64,000 nucleotides of DNA from Talinum fruticosum. Lineage: Eukaryota; Streptophyta; Magnoliopsida; Caryophyllales; Talinaceae. The notes beneath the pieces were generated by a model that ran no database searches, was not told the DNA's origin, and saw only the letters and a list, made by a program, of their open reading frames with translations. Position 1 is the first letter of the stretch; the number at the start of each line of letters is the position of its first letter. Location of the stretch: NCBI GenBank assembly GCA_021018815.1, contig JAITYX010000032.1:6537501-6601500 (forward strand), written 5' to 3'. Below, in pieces: positions 35,748 to 48,474 of the stretch. The translations under genes were made by a program, and so were the position numbers.

Positions 35748-38700
35748 GGTTCTGTTTTGGAATTGACTAGTTTACAAGTGCTGGAAGTCAGGATAGGGAC
35801 TAGCTGGTGTTGCTAGTGAAAAACATGGGGGATTTGGTCACCTCGATTTGTTGTCATTGTTGTAGTATAACGAAAAACATAGGAACTAACAGGACAGATA
35901 TACAAGGGGTATGTTCGATTTTACAGAAATTTACGATTGGTTTGAGAGTACAATATAATTATCTCGGTTAAGATTAGGGCAATAATTTCTCATCAAGGAT
36001 CCTTTGGATTTGTTTTTTAGTATTCTCGTGCCTGCCTTTCCCCCTCCTGTTTTAGAATATATATATTTTTAAGTTATATGCTTAACTAATAATCGATATT
36101 AAATACGCACCTCGTAGAATATTCAACTTCAATTACAACGACTATAACTATTTTCTAGATCTACCAAATTGGTGAAGAATAGCTTTTGTGATTGTATATC
36201 TTTGAAAAGGGGAAAAAAATTAATAGTTAAAGATGCAAAACTATGTGGACTTAAAAGAGGGTTTTCTCAAGTTAGAGACGAAGTCAAATTAGGAGAATGA
36301 TGTGGGCCTCTTGATTAATTGCCCTCAACAAAACCAATCCATGCTATCATTTTATCAATTTTTATTTTTTAAAAAAATTTTTCCTCCCTGATTTTTCTGT
36401 TCAGGTGTAGAATATGCCCTAATCTTCCAAATAAATTCCACAGTGTTAATTAGTAATTAACCCGGACTAGTCGTTCGAACATTATCCACATACAAACTAT
36501 CCATACGGAATTTTGATATCGACACTCTATAAAGCCTTAAACAAATCAAATCAAACAAAATTTGAAACTATGTTGTACCGATTTAATTATGAATCTACCT
36601 CTTTATTTGCTTCCTTATAACAACAAAAATCTACTACTTTGTTAGTAAAGACATTTACCACTTTATTATCTTGGGCTGCTAAATGCTTCACCTGTTACTT
36701 TTTATTCAAACAGAAGTTGATCCGGCAGAAGTGACTCAATCCAAACCCACGATCGAACTCGAATCCTACTAAACCTGACCTCGACCTCGAAACGAACCAA
36801 ACTCAACCAGAACATTTTCTGCCAAAGTATTAAGTTATTTTTTTCCTCTACGACAAAGTTATCGAAGCAAACATCAACTAACCCAAAGTCAACTTGTCAA
36901 AAACCGAAACAAAACTGAATCGAATCTTAGTGACCCAAACATGACCCAATCATAATTAACCCGATCCGAACCAACCCAAATGACTCATGTCTCAAATCTA
37001 AATAGAATTCATGGCCATGAAATTTGGGACTCATTAGAGTGAGCAACAAGTTCTGCTCATCATTTTATCATCCCTAGACTATTGTTTTTTTATGTGTATA
37101 GGATGCCTAGAAGTTGGGTTAATATTGTCAAAAGGTTGGATTATGTAGCAGTGGCCATATATATTTTTTTCTTTAATAGATTTCCATACTTTCATTTTCA
37201 TTAGCTTCTCATGTTACAATTAATAAAAAATATAATATTTTAGCTAAATTTATATTAATATAACTTTTTGAGGATACTTAAATCCCTCTAGAGCACCCAA
37301 AAACAATGTCATAACATGTTAAATTCCGCTTACATCGGCCTTTACAGCATATATATATTTATAAATAAATAAAAAACCCGAGTAGTCAAAATTTAATTTA
37401 ATATATGAGATGATCTTCCTAATTGTAGGAGCATATATTGATTCGATGCTATTTGATACACTTTAATTTGTTGAGGAATTTAATTTATATGTAATATTTT
37501 GAGAAAGTGGTTTGTAATACCCTACATGATAGTGATTATTTAGCTGATAGTGTTACAAAAGTCAAAACAATCATCTTTTTAGTTGTTGGAATATTTAATT
37601 TAAATAAATAAATAAATAAAAATAAACTTTGTGGCCAACTGGCCAACCAAGAAACGAGGAAAACCGTCCAAGGGATTTCAATTGAATTGCGGTCATCAAT
37701 ATTTAATTGTCGGTCTAAAGCCTTCTCGGAGAGGTTTTTATTTTTTGATCGAATATTTTAACTTATATTATTATGTACAAGTTTTTAAAATTACGGAATT
37801 AATTTTTTATTATTTTTATTATAAATTTAAAAATATCAAAATGTACTTTTGGGAGGTATTTTAATTAAAAATTATTGATCATGTACGATAATCTGGACCA
37901 ATCCTACTTCAAACTATAATAAGAGTAGATAGTGGGCAAAATTAGAGTTGATTTGTTTAAAAGTGGAGTAAACTTGATGAAAAACCTCTATATAATGACT
38001 CATAGTTATGTATAAATTATTGACAATAAAGTTAATCGAGTGTATCATGCATATCAATATGATAAGTAAGTTTATTAAAATATAAGGCCACTAAACGAGT
38101 CGTTAGTAGACTGACTTGTTCCGATTTATTAAAGTATATCAACTAGTCAATCTATTATCAGTGTTATTCTTAATGGAGAATAGATTATCCGATGCATTGC
38201 CCGATTCTTTATGGAGGGAATAGTGGATGTCACTTCAAGAGCCCTTTCTAGTTCACATTTTTTTAAAGGACTTTATTTAATCAACTATACATAAAAACAC
38301 ACTTAGAAGCAAACATATTGTAACACGTATAAAATGGGGCGAAACTAATTCTTATAACCAGAGATATTTTTTTGTACATAAATTTGAAAATAAAATAAAA
38401 TTTAAAATCTACGCAATGAATACAAGGGTGAAATATTAAGTAGACTCGAAACTATAGATCTAATATAATCAATATAATTTCTTCACCTTATTATTTTTTA
38501 TTATTCTCCAAAACGTGCTATATATTTACCTATGAGAACTCTCATGGGATTGAGGGTCGATAATAATATTTACAGGAGTAGAATTCATGAGATATTGAGT
38601 TGTAGCTTTAATTCAGAAAAAACATATAAAATATTTTACTTAGATTTCATCCACATTAATTTTTTTTTTTGGGGGGTTGAATGTGGACTCTTATCTACTA

Positions 38701-39060
38701 CTTTTGGACCTGGAGCAGCCACATAATCGAACTTTATTTTGGCTTATCCTCCAAATTAATTCTTTTTCTTTTTCTTTTCTTTTTTTTTGGTGGGGGCGGG
38801 GGAGAACATTCCAAATTGTATTTTTTTACCAAGTATAGTACACACTTACCTAATATGTATTTTCCTAAATCTTTGCAAATCTTTTCATCTGTATGATTGA
38901 GCTTGAGAAAATGTAACTTCTTAGGCCAAGTTCGATAATAATATTTAGAGTATCGTTTACTACTTTGATCAAGTTAAGATTATAACTTATTAAATATTAG
39001 TGTTGGATAAAATAGTATTTTAACTAACGTTTACAATAATTTATAATATTTATAAAATAT
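35748..39060. other. Intergenic DNA with a CCGAACC-rich block
   Basis: The first few hundred bases are probably the GT17 3'UTR. At about 36715-37010 the sequence is dense in AACCCGA / CGAACC words, related to the blocks at 6640 and 39070. The rest is AT-rich without recognisable genes. Confidence 0.55.
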
Positions 39061-39240
39061 TAAGAATTTAGGGGTGTTCATCGGTCCAAACCCGGACCCG
39101 GTTGATTTAGACTGAAAATCGAACAAGAGAAAACAAGAACTGCACCGAACAATTTTTGGTTTGGACCTGGATCGAATCGAAAAATTTGGACCAAACCCGG
39201 ACAGGACCGAATATAGATTATCGTATAGTTAGATGTGGGT
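39061..39240. repeat. Dispersed repeat with TAGGGGTGTTCA start and CCCGGACC words
   Basis: The block begins TTAGGGGTGTTCATCGGTCC and continues with AAACCCGGACCCGG and CCAAACCCGGACAGGACCG. A TAGGGGTGT terminus followed by CCCGG-rich words occurs in many plant interspersed repeats. A matching inverted right end was not found, so this is a fragment or solo end. A related block lies at 40975-41203 and ends AAACATCCCTTTA, roughly the inverse terminus. Confidence 0.45.
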
Positions 39241-42200
39241 CAACTCCAAAAACGGTGAAACTTGGAGAGAGAATTGAGTATCAAATGGGCCAAATTTAAG
39301 ACTGAAAGATAATTTATTTATATGTTTCCAACTAAAAATCCTAATTAGTTATATATATAAATATGTTGGAGATTTGAATTTTTTAAAATAACTTATTTGT
39401 CTTCAATCCAGACTATACGATGAGAACTAGTGGACTAGACCAAAGACCAAATAACAAAAACTTACATTTCCTTCCCCGGGAGATTTAGTCGGTCAACCAC
39501 AAATAGAGGAACCATATGCATACAGATCTGACTGGGTTAAATAGAGGTCTAAACTACATGACAACCAAGCCCTTAAGAAACCTATGAACCATGCTAAGTA
39601 ATCCTTATAACCATTAACATAGTCATTTTGTTACTTTGCATTCGTATATATATTATGAATCCAAACTATAAACCGGACGACATAATTTACAATGTAAAAT
39701 AATAAAGGTGGCTGTCTATATAGACTAGAGATTATATAATACGAAATTTAACACTTATACCATGGATTTATTTGCTCCAATACTTGGAATGCGAAGAATT
39801 TGTTCATCTAAACATTGTTGATTGTGAGTTTATTATTTTACAACTTATTATTGTGTATCGTTAATTTTTTTTTTTTTTATAACTCTTTACCATTCATATA
39901 CCGCGGTCCTTTTATAGCTATATCTTATCATCTAATGTTTACTCCTAAATTTTTGAATGTTGAAAAAAGGCCATAAGAAAAAAAAATTAGCAATTTTTCC
40001 TCAAGAATATGCCTATTTGTTTTTCCTTGGAAAACTTACACAATTTTTTATTAATTTGTCAGAAACTTGGTGGTAATTGGATGAAATCTCTTTTAAATAA
40101 AAAAGAAAAGAAAAGGAAAGAAAGAAAGGAAAAGAAAAGAAAGTAAACTAAGTACCTCCTGGTCCAATCTTCCAGTCTTCCACTGAAAAGAGAACAATAT
40201 ATACACCCAAAAATAAAAACATAATTATAATATACACCACTATATTCAAAGTTTCGAATTTTAATTAAGTACCTATCCACTTCATTTAGGTTGTCTCAAT
40301 TGACTTCTTATAAAATATATATATTTGCAAAAAATTATATCCAGAATATTTTTACTCTCTTTGACTATGCATGGTAAGATTGATGTCGAATTACCCATGA
40401 GATACAAATTTTAAAATACTACAAAATGTGTCTTTTATGCTTGAAATTTTGAAATATATAATTTCTTACAAGTTTTATAACATACTTTTGAAAAATAAAG
40501 CAATTTTCTTGATTTTATTAAAAAAAAATTGTTTGGCTTATTTATTTGAGGACAACATCAAGTTACTACTTACAAACATGGGAGTTATTTTAATAAAAAT
40601 ATGAAAAATTATCCTGTACTTTCAAGTATACATGCTCTCTATCCAAAAAAAAAAAAAAAGGTATACATGCTCTCATTCATACATAGAGGTCTTGCCCTTT
40701 GTACTTGTCATTTGTTCTATGTGGATGGACAACCTTAGATTTGGGTGGTTTATAGCTGTTGGGTACTGTCTAATATCTCGTAAATGAAGACCTTTATAGC
40801 TAAAATTTGGAGAGTATAGACCTAAATTCGACTCGTGAGTAGTGTTTAATTTATTATTGTTATTTTGTTGTGTTGTTTAGGTTTGACATTTACTTGTGCG
40901 ACCTTCAACTACTTTGATTAATAATAATTAAAAAGAACAAAACTTAAGTATTATGTTTTTAGTAGACCTACAGAAATTGACCCGATATTCAATCTAAATT
41001 ACATGTACCATGCATTAATTCAACGTCTAAAATAGACTAATTCTAATGGATCCAAAATCTGAATTGACTTGAACTTGACTTAAAATTCCCTATAAGGTTG
41101 ATTATTTTATTTACCGATCCGAAGTCGACATAAATTCGAACCGAACTGAAATTTTATTGACCCAAATATAATCTACACCCAAATCAAACATCCCTTTAAT
41201 TAGATTTATTCCTTATTTATTTTTAAAAAATACACACATAAAGAGGATGATGGATACGGGAATCAAATAAATAAGAAACACTTTTTCTTTTTTGTAATTT
41301 ATCTTTATTTACCCTTCTTTCACCCTTACTTTTCTACCTTTTTTTCCTTTTTTTTTGCTTTTAGTGATTAGTGGGATGTTTGGCAATATTTGTGATTCGT
41401 GAAGGTTCTAAAAAGAATGGGTAGAGTACTCTCCTACACCCTTCTCCTTCTCTTCTTGGAACAATTGTTTAGCACTCCATAATTGCAATTAATTTTATTG
41501 AGTTTTGATATTTTATCTTAGGTAATATCATCTTGCATTATACAATTACAAAAAGGAGCTATTTAGCGATGTGGGGTGTATACTGATAATATTACAGAGG
41601 AAGACACGTGTAAGTAGTGGGACCTAAATTTCAGGTAATTATTAATTGAAAAAATATTCAACTTTATCATAAATAATCTTTAAAAATTTTAAACTAGAGC
41701 CCCATAAAATTAGACTACATTGTTAAATTTTAAATAAATTTAAAATAGCACATTATTGAAAAAAATCTAAATCTATTATTAAAATAATACATCCCCATTT
41801 CACACAAAAATTTTATAAGACAATTTTATTTAAGATTTATTAGACATGATGGTGATTTAATTACATGTTTCAAGCTAATCATCAAAAAAATATTTTGGAG
41901 TTATTTACATGCAAATTCAAACAATGGGCAAAAACCAAAAAAAAAAAAAAGGGGAAGGTGGATAACATGTGAAGGGGGAGGGAATGGTTTAAATTTAAGG
42001 TTGATATTAATAGTCATATTGTCCAAAAGAGTCCAATTACTAATGAATAATCAAACATGATTAAATTAAATATATTAATTATTTGTCATTTTTCATTTTA
42101 AAATTATTAATGATGATTAATTAAATATCCATTTTTGGGGTTATTTACATACATATAAAGCCAGAAAACAAATCTGGTGGATAACATGTGATGGGTTGAG

Positions 42201-44989
42201 GTTCACAAGGCACTTGCACTTTCCCTTTTATTTATTATCTTTCTTTCCTTTTGTTTATTTATTTATTCTCTTTTTTTGGGGGGTTGGGGGGTGTTCTTTC
42301 AAACTTGATGACCAATGACTAATTGTGTGAATTTGTCCACGCCCCATCAATTCATGCCATTTTCATTTTTTCCTTGGAGCAAATTAAATGTATGTATATT
42401 CAATGAATAAAAAGGCACCAAAAAAACAAATATTTTGAATAGAAAAGCACGAAAGTAACTGTAAGGGGTAGTTATTTCAACCGATAAAGATAAGAGTACA
42501 AGTTTAAATTTTTAAAAACATACTTATTAGTACAACTTTTATCTTAAACGTCCGCCCTATCTTCATAGTTAATCTTCTTCAATTCTCCGCCTTCCAAATG
42601 GTGACCTCAGTTACGAGGAGTTGGTTTGATTTACTTTGGCGGTATTCTTTAGCTTAATTCTAAGGGATAAAATACTTTAACTAAATAGCTCGACTTATAG
42701 TGGAATTTGACATCTCAAATGTCATCACTTGTATTATCAAAATATATCTTGCTTAAAAAAAAAAAAGTTGTCCTAGATCAATAAATCTTTTTTCAAGAAG
42801 ATATTATCAATGAGTTGATTGGTTTGAATTCGATCAGGTTAAATTTGACTATAAATCTATGTTTTTGTTGAGAAAGTTTGGCTCGGGTTTTGGATTGGGT
42901 TGGTCATTTCATTTTGGTCGATTCAAAATTAATTGATTTTTGATCTAATAATAAACTTGTCAAGAAAAACACTTTTTGAGAATAGGAATCCAATTTAGTT
43001 TTAAGTTTAGGTATTAAGCTCGGGTCAAAATGAGATTTGTCTATTTATAACTGTAGAGTTTGAATTTTTTTAATTTTTAGACAATCATGTTGAGTTTAAT
43101 ATATGGTAGATTTCATACATGACTATACTAGTCCTTACCCAAGAAGGACATTGTTGAACCTAACTTATAATCCATAAAATAGTCAATATAATTAAAGACA
43201 AGTAAATGTCAAATTAGTAGCGACGAAGAGTAGACAAAAAAACTATAAATTAATGGAAAAAAATATCATGTAATGTTCGTAATCCATAATCACCACTTTA
43301 ATCTGAACAAATTATTGACCAATGATTAGCGTGACGAAAAAAATTATGAGTCGTCACCTATCTCAATAAAAATCCTAAATGGTTGCGCGTGATAATGAAC
43401 AAGAAGGAACAACAAAACCCATAAAAGACTAAAATCCAAACAAGGGGTTCACTCCAAGAACAATGAAATGACCATAGGATGAAGATTTAATTGTTGTTAC
43501 ATCTCATGATCAACTCAATGTAAAAGGATTCTTTGACAATATAAATAAGGAAAAAAGTTAATTTGATAAAGAAAAAATGAATTAATTGACTATAAATAAT
43601 ATATGTCTTTTTAGAACCAAAAGGAAAATGTGGAAAAAAAGGATAGATATTTCATCAACTTTTTTTTCCTTTGAATTTTTTGAATCTTTTCAAGTTCAAA
43701 CATGTCTTTAGCATGGGAATAAGAAAGCTAAACCATATGAGAAATAATGAATGTGCACAAGATATTATTGCATGCCTTCTATTGAAGTTTATAGAATTTT
43801 TTTATAATCTTAATCTTATCGAATTTATTAACCCTAATGCGTGTTAAATTTTCTGCGTGGTTATATGCTATACCAACAATACAGGGATTTATCATATGTC
43901 ACAAAAATTAAATAAATGGATAAATCATAATTTGAAAGTTTAAGGTTATAAAAATGAAGTACGAAAATTTTAAGGCGTATCTTCCTCCAATCAAACTAAT
44001 AACTATAGTAGCAACTGTTATATTATGCATGAAAGTATAAAAGATAAGCAACTTAATTATGGTCATTTGTACTTATGATAAGACTTGATCTGTTTATTTT
44101 TTTATATTAATAATAAGTTTATTAATAGTATTTCTTCTTGTACCCTCAATTTCTTCAATTGTAAGATTTTCTACATTTTAGTCTCTTTAGATGTGATACT
44201 TGTGATTATCTGTAACATCTAATATATTTCAATATTCTAAATATAAAAGTAACTATTTACAATTAATTTTTATTACAAGTATAGTTTTACAATAAAATTG
44301 CTCTTTTCAACAAAAAAAAAAAAAACATAAAATTGATTGGTAAGAAGCTATCTTATATTATACGACGATGAGAGTTGAAAGTACTTTATTTCACTTATAA
44401 TTTATCTGATCATGTAATGACTAAACTAATATTTAATCATTTATATCAAAATTTATTAATAATTTATAATTTCATGAAATTAAAATTCGTACAATTTGGA
44501 TGGTCAAGACCAGTACAAATGCTGATTTTTAATTGATAAGAAAAAAACAAATAAAAAAATTATTTTTTAAATGGAGAAATAATTTTAAAAAATGGAGAGA
44601 AATGGAGAGAGAAGGTTTTCTTTTCTGATGAAAGAACCGTCTAAAACGTCTTGCGTGAGTGTGACATGACATCTGTAGCTTCCTATTCTTTTTTTTTTTC
44701 CTCTCTTCACTTTTTAAAAATTTTTTATTTATTTTTTATGAGAAACTGTTGAGATGAGAAAAATCAAAAGACAATAACTCGTCGTTTATCCGCGAGATGA
44801 TAAACTTGAGACGATACAATAATTTTAAGTCATGAAAGAAAAAACCGTTGCTTTTTATTAAAATAAAAAAAGAAAATAACCGTTGTTCCCTTATTATTTA
44901 TTTTTTTAAAAAAATTGTTTTGTATTATGACTTCGCAAACATTTATCCATTAAATTAATAGACGTTCCATACACGCAAATTTTAAAGTT
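39241..44989. other. AT-rich intergenic DNA, no supported gene
   Basis: This stretch holds CCCGA/GAACC-rich patches (40975-41190, 42820-43050). It also holds a pair of partial direct repeats (about 41892-41970 and 42133-42194, sharing GTTATTTACAT and GGTGGATAACATGTGA) and many poly(A)/poly(T) runs. No coding or RNA gene was recognised. Confidence 0.55.
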
Positions 44990-45030
<41 letters not shown>

Positions 45031-45031
45031 T
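44990..45031. repeat. Compound (TA)n(TG)n microsatellite
   Basis: About 11 TA units run directly into about ten TG units. On the minus strand the repeat produces a meaningless His/Thr- and Tyr/Ile-repeat frame. Confidence 0.95.
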
Positions 45032-46381
45032 TTTATTGTATAGGAGTATAAGTAAATTTAACTTAATATTTATAATAATAATACCTTTTAAATATTTCAC
45101 TAACCATACAAGCTGAATCCGAGTGCCTTTTTAATTCAATATAAATTTATTTTTACAGATTTAAAAATATATAAATAAAAATAATTTCACCTTCAAATAA
45201 ACATCGATTGCAATATACTTTTCTTCTTTTGTGTTTTTTTTTTGGGGTGAAAGGGCAACCAATTTTGACACGTTAATTGCCATAATTTTCCCTTTTGGCA
45301 TATATGTAGTATTACTATTACTATCTAGAGGTAGCAATTTTGCCACACTTGAAAAATATTTGATTAGCCATGCATAGGCATTAGAGTCTTCTACACCATT
45401 TAATTTCTCTACTATTGTTATTGTTATTACGTGAAGAAAGAGAAAGGTTATTGTGTGTGATTAGCAAATCTTCACAAGATGATTAATTAGTAATAGTAAC
45501 TACTTGATTTTGCATCACAACTGAGAAGTTGCTTGCTTAGAAGGTAATTATATGTAACTTGCCACGTTTATAATTATATATACCACTTTTGATTTACACG
45601 TAAGAGTAAATTAATGTAACATATAAGCTTTAATGTCGGATAAAGTATAATAAATTAATCGTCTTTAAATATATTAAAAAATCGAAAGACCAAAAAAATA
45701 ATATAGTATTTTCTAAACAACTTTTGCTTATTTAAGAGTTTTTCTTGACCTGACATTACACTAACTGTATTTTATGATGATAGAATGAAAATTATGTATG
45801 CGACTATCATATGGTAAGAAGTAGGAAAAAAATACAATAATCAAGTAAAGACAAAGTGAAAATAATAAAAACGATAAAAAATAAATTTCTTTGATAGAAA
45901 TCTAATAGTTTTTAGAATGTGAAAATTTTTAAACTTATAATCAAAATTTTCATCGCACAAAAAAATTTATGTCATAACTAAAAACTCACATGAAGAGGTA
46001 TCTGAGGAAAGAGAATGTGAGTTACAATATTATGATATACGAAGAGGTATGATGATGATATATGGGTGGAATGTGAGTTGCAATATTATGATCTACAAAG
46101 AGGTAAGATGATAATGATGGTTTGCAGATATAATTCATATTTAAAACTGACTATGACAGTTTTTTTTTTTTTGGTATGGGGGACTTCTTTTTCATTTTTT
46201 TGTTTGCATGCTTGTAAACCACACAAATTTATCAAAGGACAAATAAGACCATATAATCTCAATATAAATGGAGGGTATATTATGCAAAATAAAAATTATA
46301 TAGCCACAATAGGGTGTTGGCTTTATGTATAACATAACATAGATACGTTGAAATACCTTTTTGTCTGGAATGTTAATGTTC

Positions 46382-46384
<3 letters not shown>
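45032..46384. other. AT-rich intergenic DNA
   Basis: No gene recognised. Two related stretches, about 46008-46040 and 46065-46105, repeat GAATGTGAGTTRCAATATTATGAT followed by AAGAGGTA, a short tandem duplication of about 58 bases. Confidence 0.55.

Positions 46385-46450
<66 letters not shown>
46385..46450. repeat. Long (TA)n microsatellite
   Basis: About 33 uninterrupted TA units. A perfect run of this length is strongly polymorphic and hard to sequence, so its true length is uncertain. Confidence 0.97.
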
Positions 46451-46452
<2 letters not shown>

Positions 46453-47700
46453 TTAATTATATATGTATGTATAATTGTAGTTTGAGATCATATTGTGATG
46501 AATTGTAGTTTAGGATCTGGTCGAATTGGCACATGTACCAACATTTATTTATATTTTATGTTCATTTATGTTAATTTCTGCTATTTTTTGCTTGTTTCGA
46601 CTCATTTCGATAGTTTTTTTTCATTTGTATTTATTTCAACTAATCGTTTTTGTCCATTTTTGTTCGTTTCTTTTATTTCTATTCATTTCCTTTTATTTAC
46701 GTTCGTTTTTGTTCATATATGCCCTCGATTTCATGTAGGTATACTTTTGATGAAAATTCAAATTGCGCAACCAACAATTATAAGAATGATATATTTATAA
46801 ATTCCCAATAACTCCACCACCACTATTCATTATGGTCAAATTTCATGGGGTTTTAGTAAGGTTCAAATATAAACAATTTGATGTCGTAATTTATCGAGAA
46901 CCGCCAATCTATTTGCCACGTCCAACGATAATTAACACGATCAACATGACATTAGTCAAAACCCTCATTCACATGAGTCAAGGTGAGACCCAAGTCCATT
47001 AGAGTTAGGTTTTATTGTCTAACTAAGATAAATGACCATCTTAACGCTCATTTATTTTGCTTATAGATAATTACCAACCTTTCACAGTGATCAATAGTTA
47101 TAAGTGTTACCACAAGTTACGATTAGCGATTACTTAGGTTGTTCGTTTAACATTTATAATTAGCTGTTATAGATTAGTATTACAAAAGGTTATAACTAAC
47201 AGCTTATATATGGCCAACGGTTATCGGTGTTACTAATATTTACAATTCGCAGTTTTGAGTGATTATAATTTGTGATTATTAATATTTATCAATAATTAGG
47301 AGTGATTATAAATGGTATTATAGACAAGCGAAAAAGGGCCAAGAGAGATTTGTTACCAAGCGACTAGTTTATCCTCCAAAGTGTAGAAGAGCACCAACAC
47401 GTTGTCTACATGCATTAGCTTCTTTTTAGCAATGTGAGTCTCTTAGCCAATCACCAACCGACACTCAATAATATCCCACTTTCCCCACAAGAGAGAGAGA
47501 AAAAGGAAAAAGGGAGAAATTAAATTAATTTCCCAACATGTGAAAAATCCCATCGTTTTATCAACAAACTTTACATTTGCGGTCTGGCATTTGTCTCTAT
47601 CCCTCACCCAACAAACTCCCCTCAAAAAAAGAAAACCAAAATTATTAAATATATTTAAACAAAATTTTTAAAAATAAAAAGTCATCCTCATGTGGTGGTT
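46451..47700. other. Intergenic DNA upstream of the TPR gene
   Basis: A T-rich, low-complexity region at 46550-46735 is full of TTCATTT / TCGTTT variants and gives Phe-rich frames without meaning. Sequence at 47090-47320 repeats TTATAATT, GTGTTAC and GATTAT words and may be a decayed transposon. No gene recognised. Confidence 0.5.
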
Positions 47701-47729
47701 GTCTAAGTCCAACCTAACTCCCTTCACAC

Positions 47730-47748
47730 GGCGCGTGTTTCACGCGCC
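47730..47748. promoter_or_regulatory. Perfect GC palindrome in the TPR promoter
   Basis: GGCGCGTG-TTT-CACGCGCC has eight-base perfect arms in an otherwise AT-rich promoter, about 260 bases before the probable TATA box. It contains CGCGTG/CACGCG cores like the CGCG box bound by CAMTA (calmodulin-binding) activators, and two-fold symmetry suited to a dimer. Which factor binds is not known from sequence. Confidence 0.5.
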
Positions 47749-47989
47749 CTTCTAAATTCCCTAATGTAAAATTCCCCTCATTTATATCAAATGAAATTTA
47801 CAGTCACTTATCACTAACCCAACGCTCCCTGCTTTGATATGTCGTTCTCCTTATCAAGCGCTTATCATTTTGACGTTTCTAGGTTTCACTCAATTTATCC
47901 AAAATTTCGTATTTAAATAAATCGTTTCGCGAGAATTTTATTTTTGTCTAGTGCCTTTGTTTCCTCGCTTTCTCTCTCCTGCTTTCCTC

Positions 47990-47995
47990 TATAAA
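47990..47995 (+). promoter_or_regulatory. Probable TATA box of the TPR gene
   Basis: TATAAA within CCTCTATAAATGCCCC is followed by a GA-rich leader and the TPR start codon 480 bases downstream. Transcription would begin near 48020-48030. Confidence 0.6.
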
Positions 47996-48060
47996 TGCCC
48001 CAATCTTTCTTCTCTGACCCCCAGAAACTCCATCTGAGGAGAGAGAAAGCTCAGAAAACG

Positions 48061-48146
48061 GAGGGGAGAGATAAATAGAGAGAGAAAGTGTGGGAAAGTG
48101 AGAGAGAGAGAGAGAAAGAGAAAAAGAGAGGGAGAGAGATAGGGAT

Positions 48147-48183
<37 letters not shown>

Positions 48184-48186
48184 GGG
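48061..48186 (+). repeat. GA-rich 5'UTR tract of the TPR gene
   Basis: Almost pure purine with long (GA)n and (GATA)n-like runs. In plants such tracts in leaders are binding sites for BBR/BPC GAGA factors and are common in developmental regulators. It is also a hypervariable microsatellite. Confidence 0.8.
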
Positions 48187-48474
48187 GGAAGGGGAAGGCT
48201 CTCTCTTACTAAGTGGAATACCTTACCTTCTGATCTGCTTTGAGGTAGAAGCTCTTTTTCGTTTCTCTTTTTCTCTATGTCTTCTTCAATTTCTGAATTT
48301 TAATTTTAGGTTTTCTCTGTGTTCTAATTTTTCTTTTTTCTTGTTTTCTCTTTCTGTGTGTGGTTGAAGTTAGGGATTCGGCGAATTTTTCTGATTTCGA
48401 TCTGAGATTTGGGGAGGAAAATTTGGAGAATTTTTATTTTTTAAAGAATAAATTTTTCTCCCCGTTGAGGCGAG

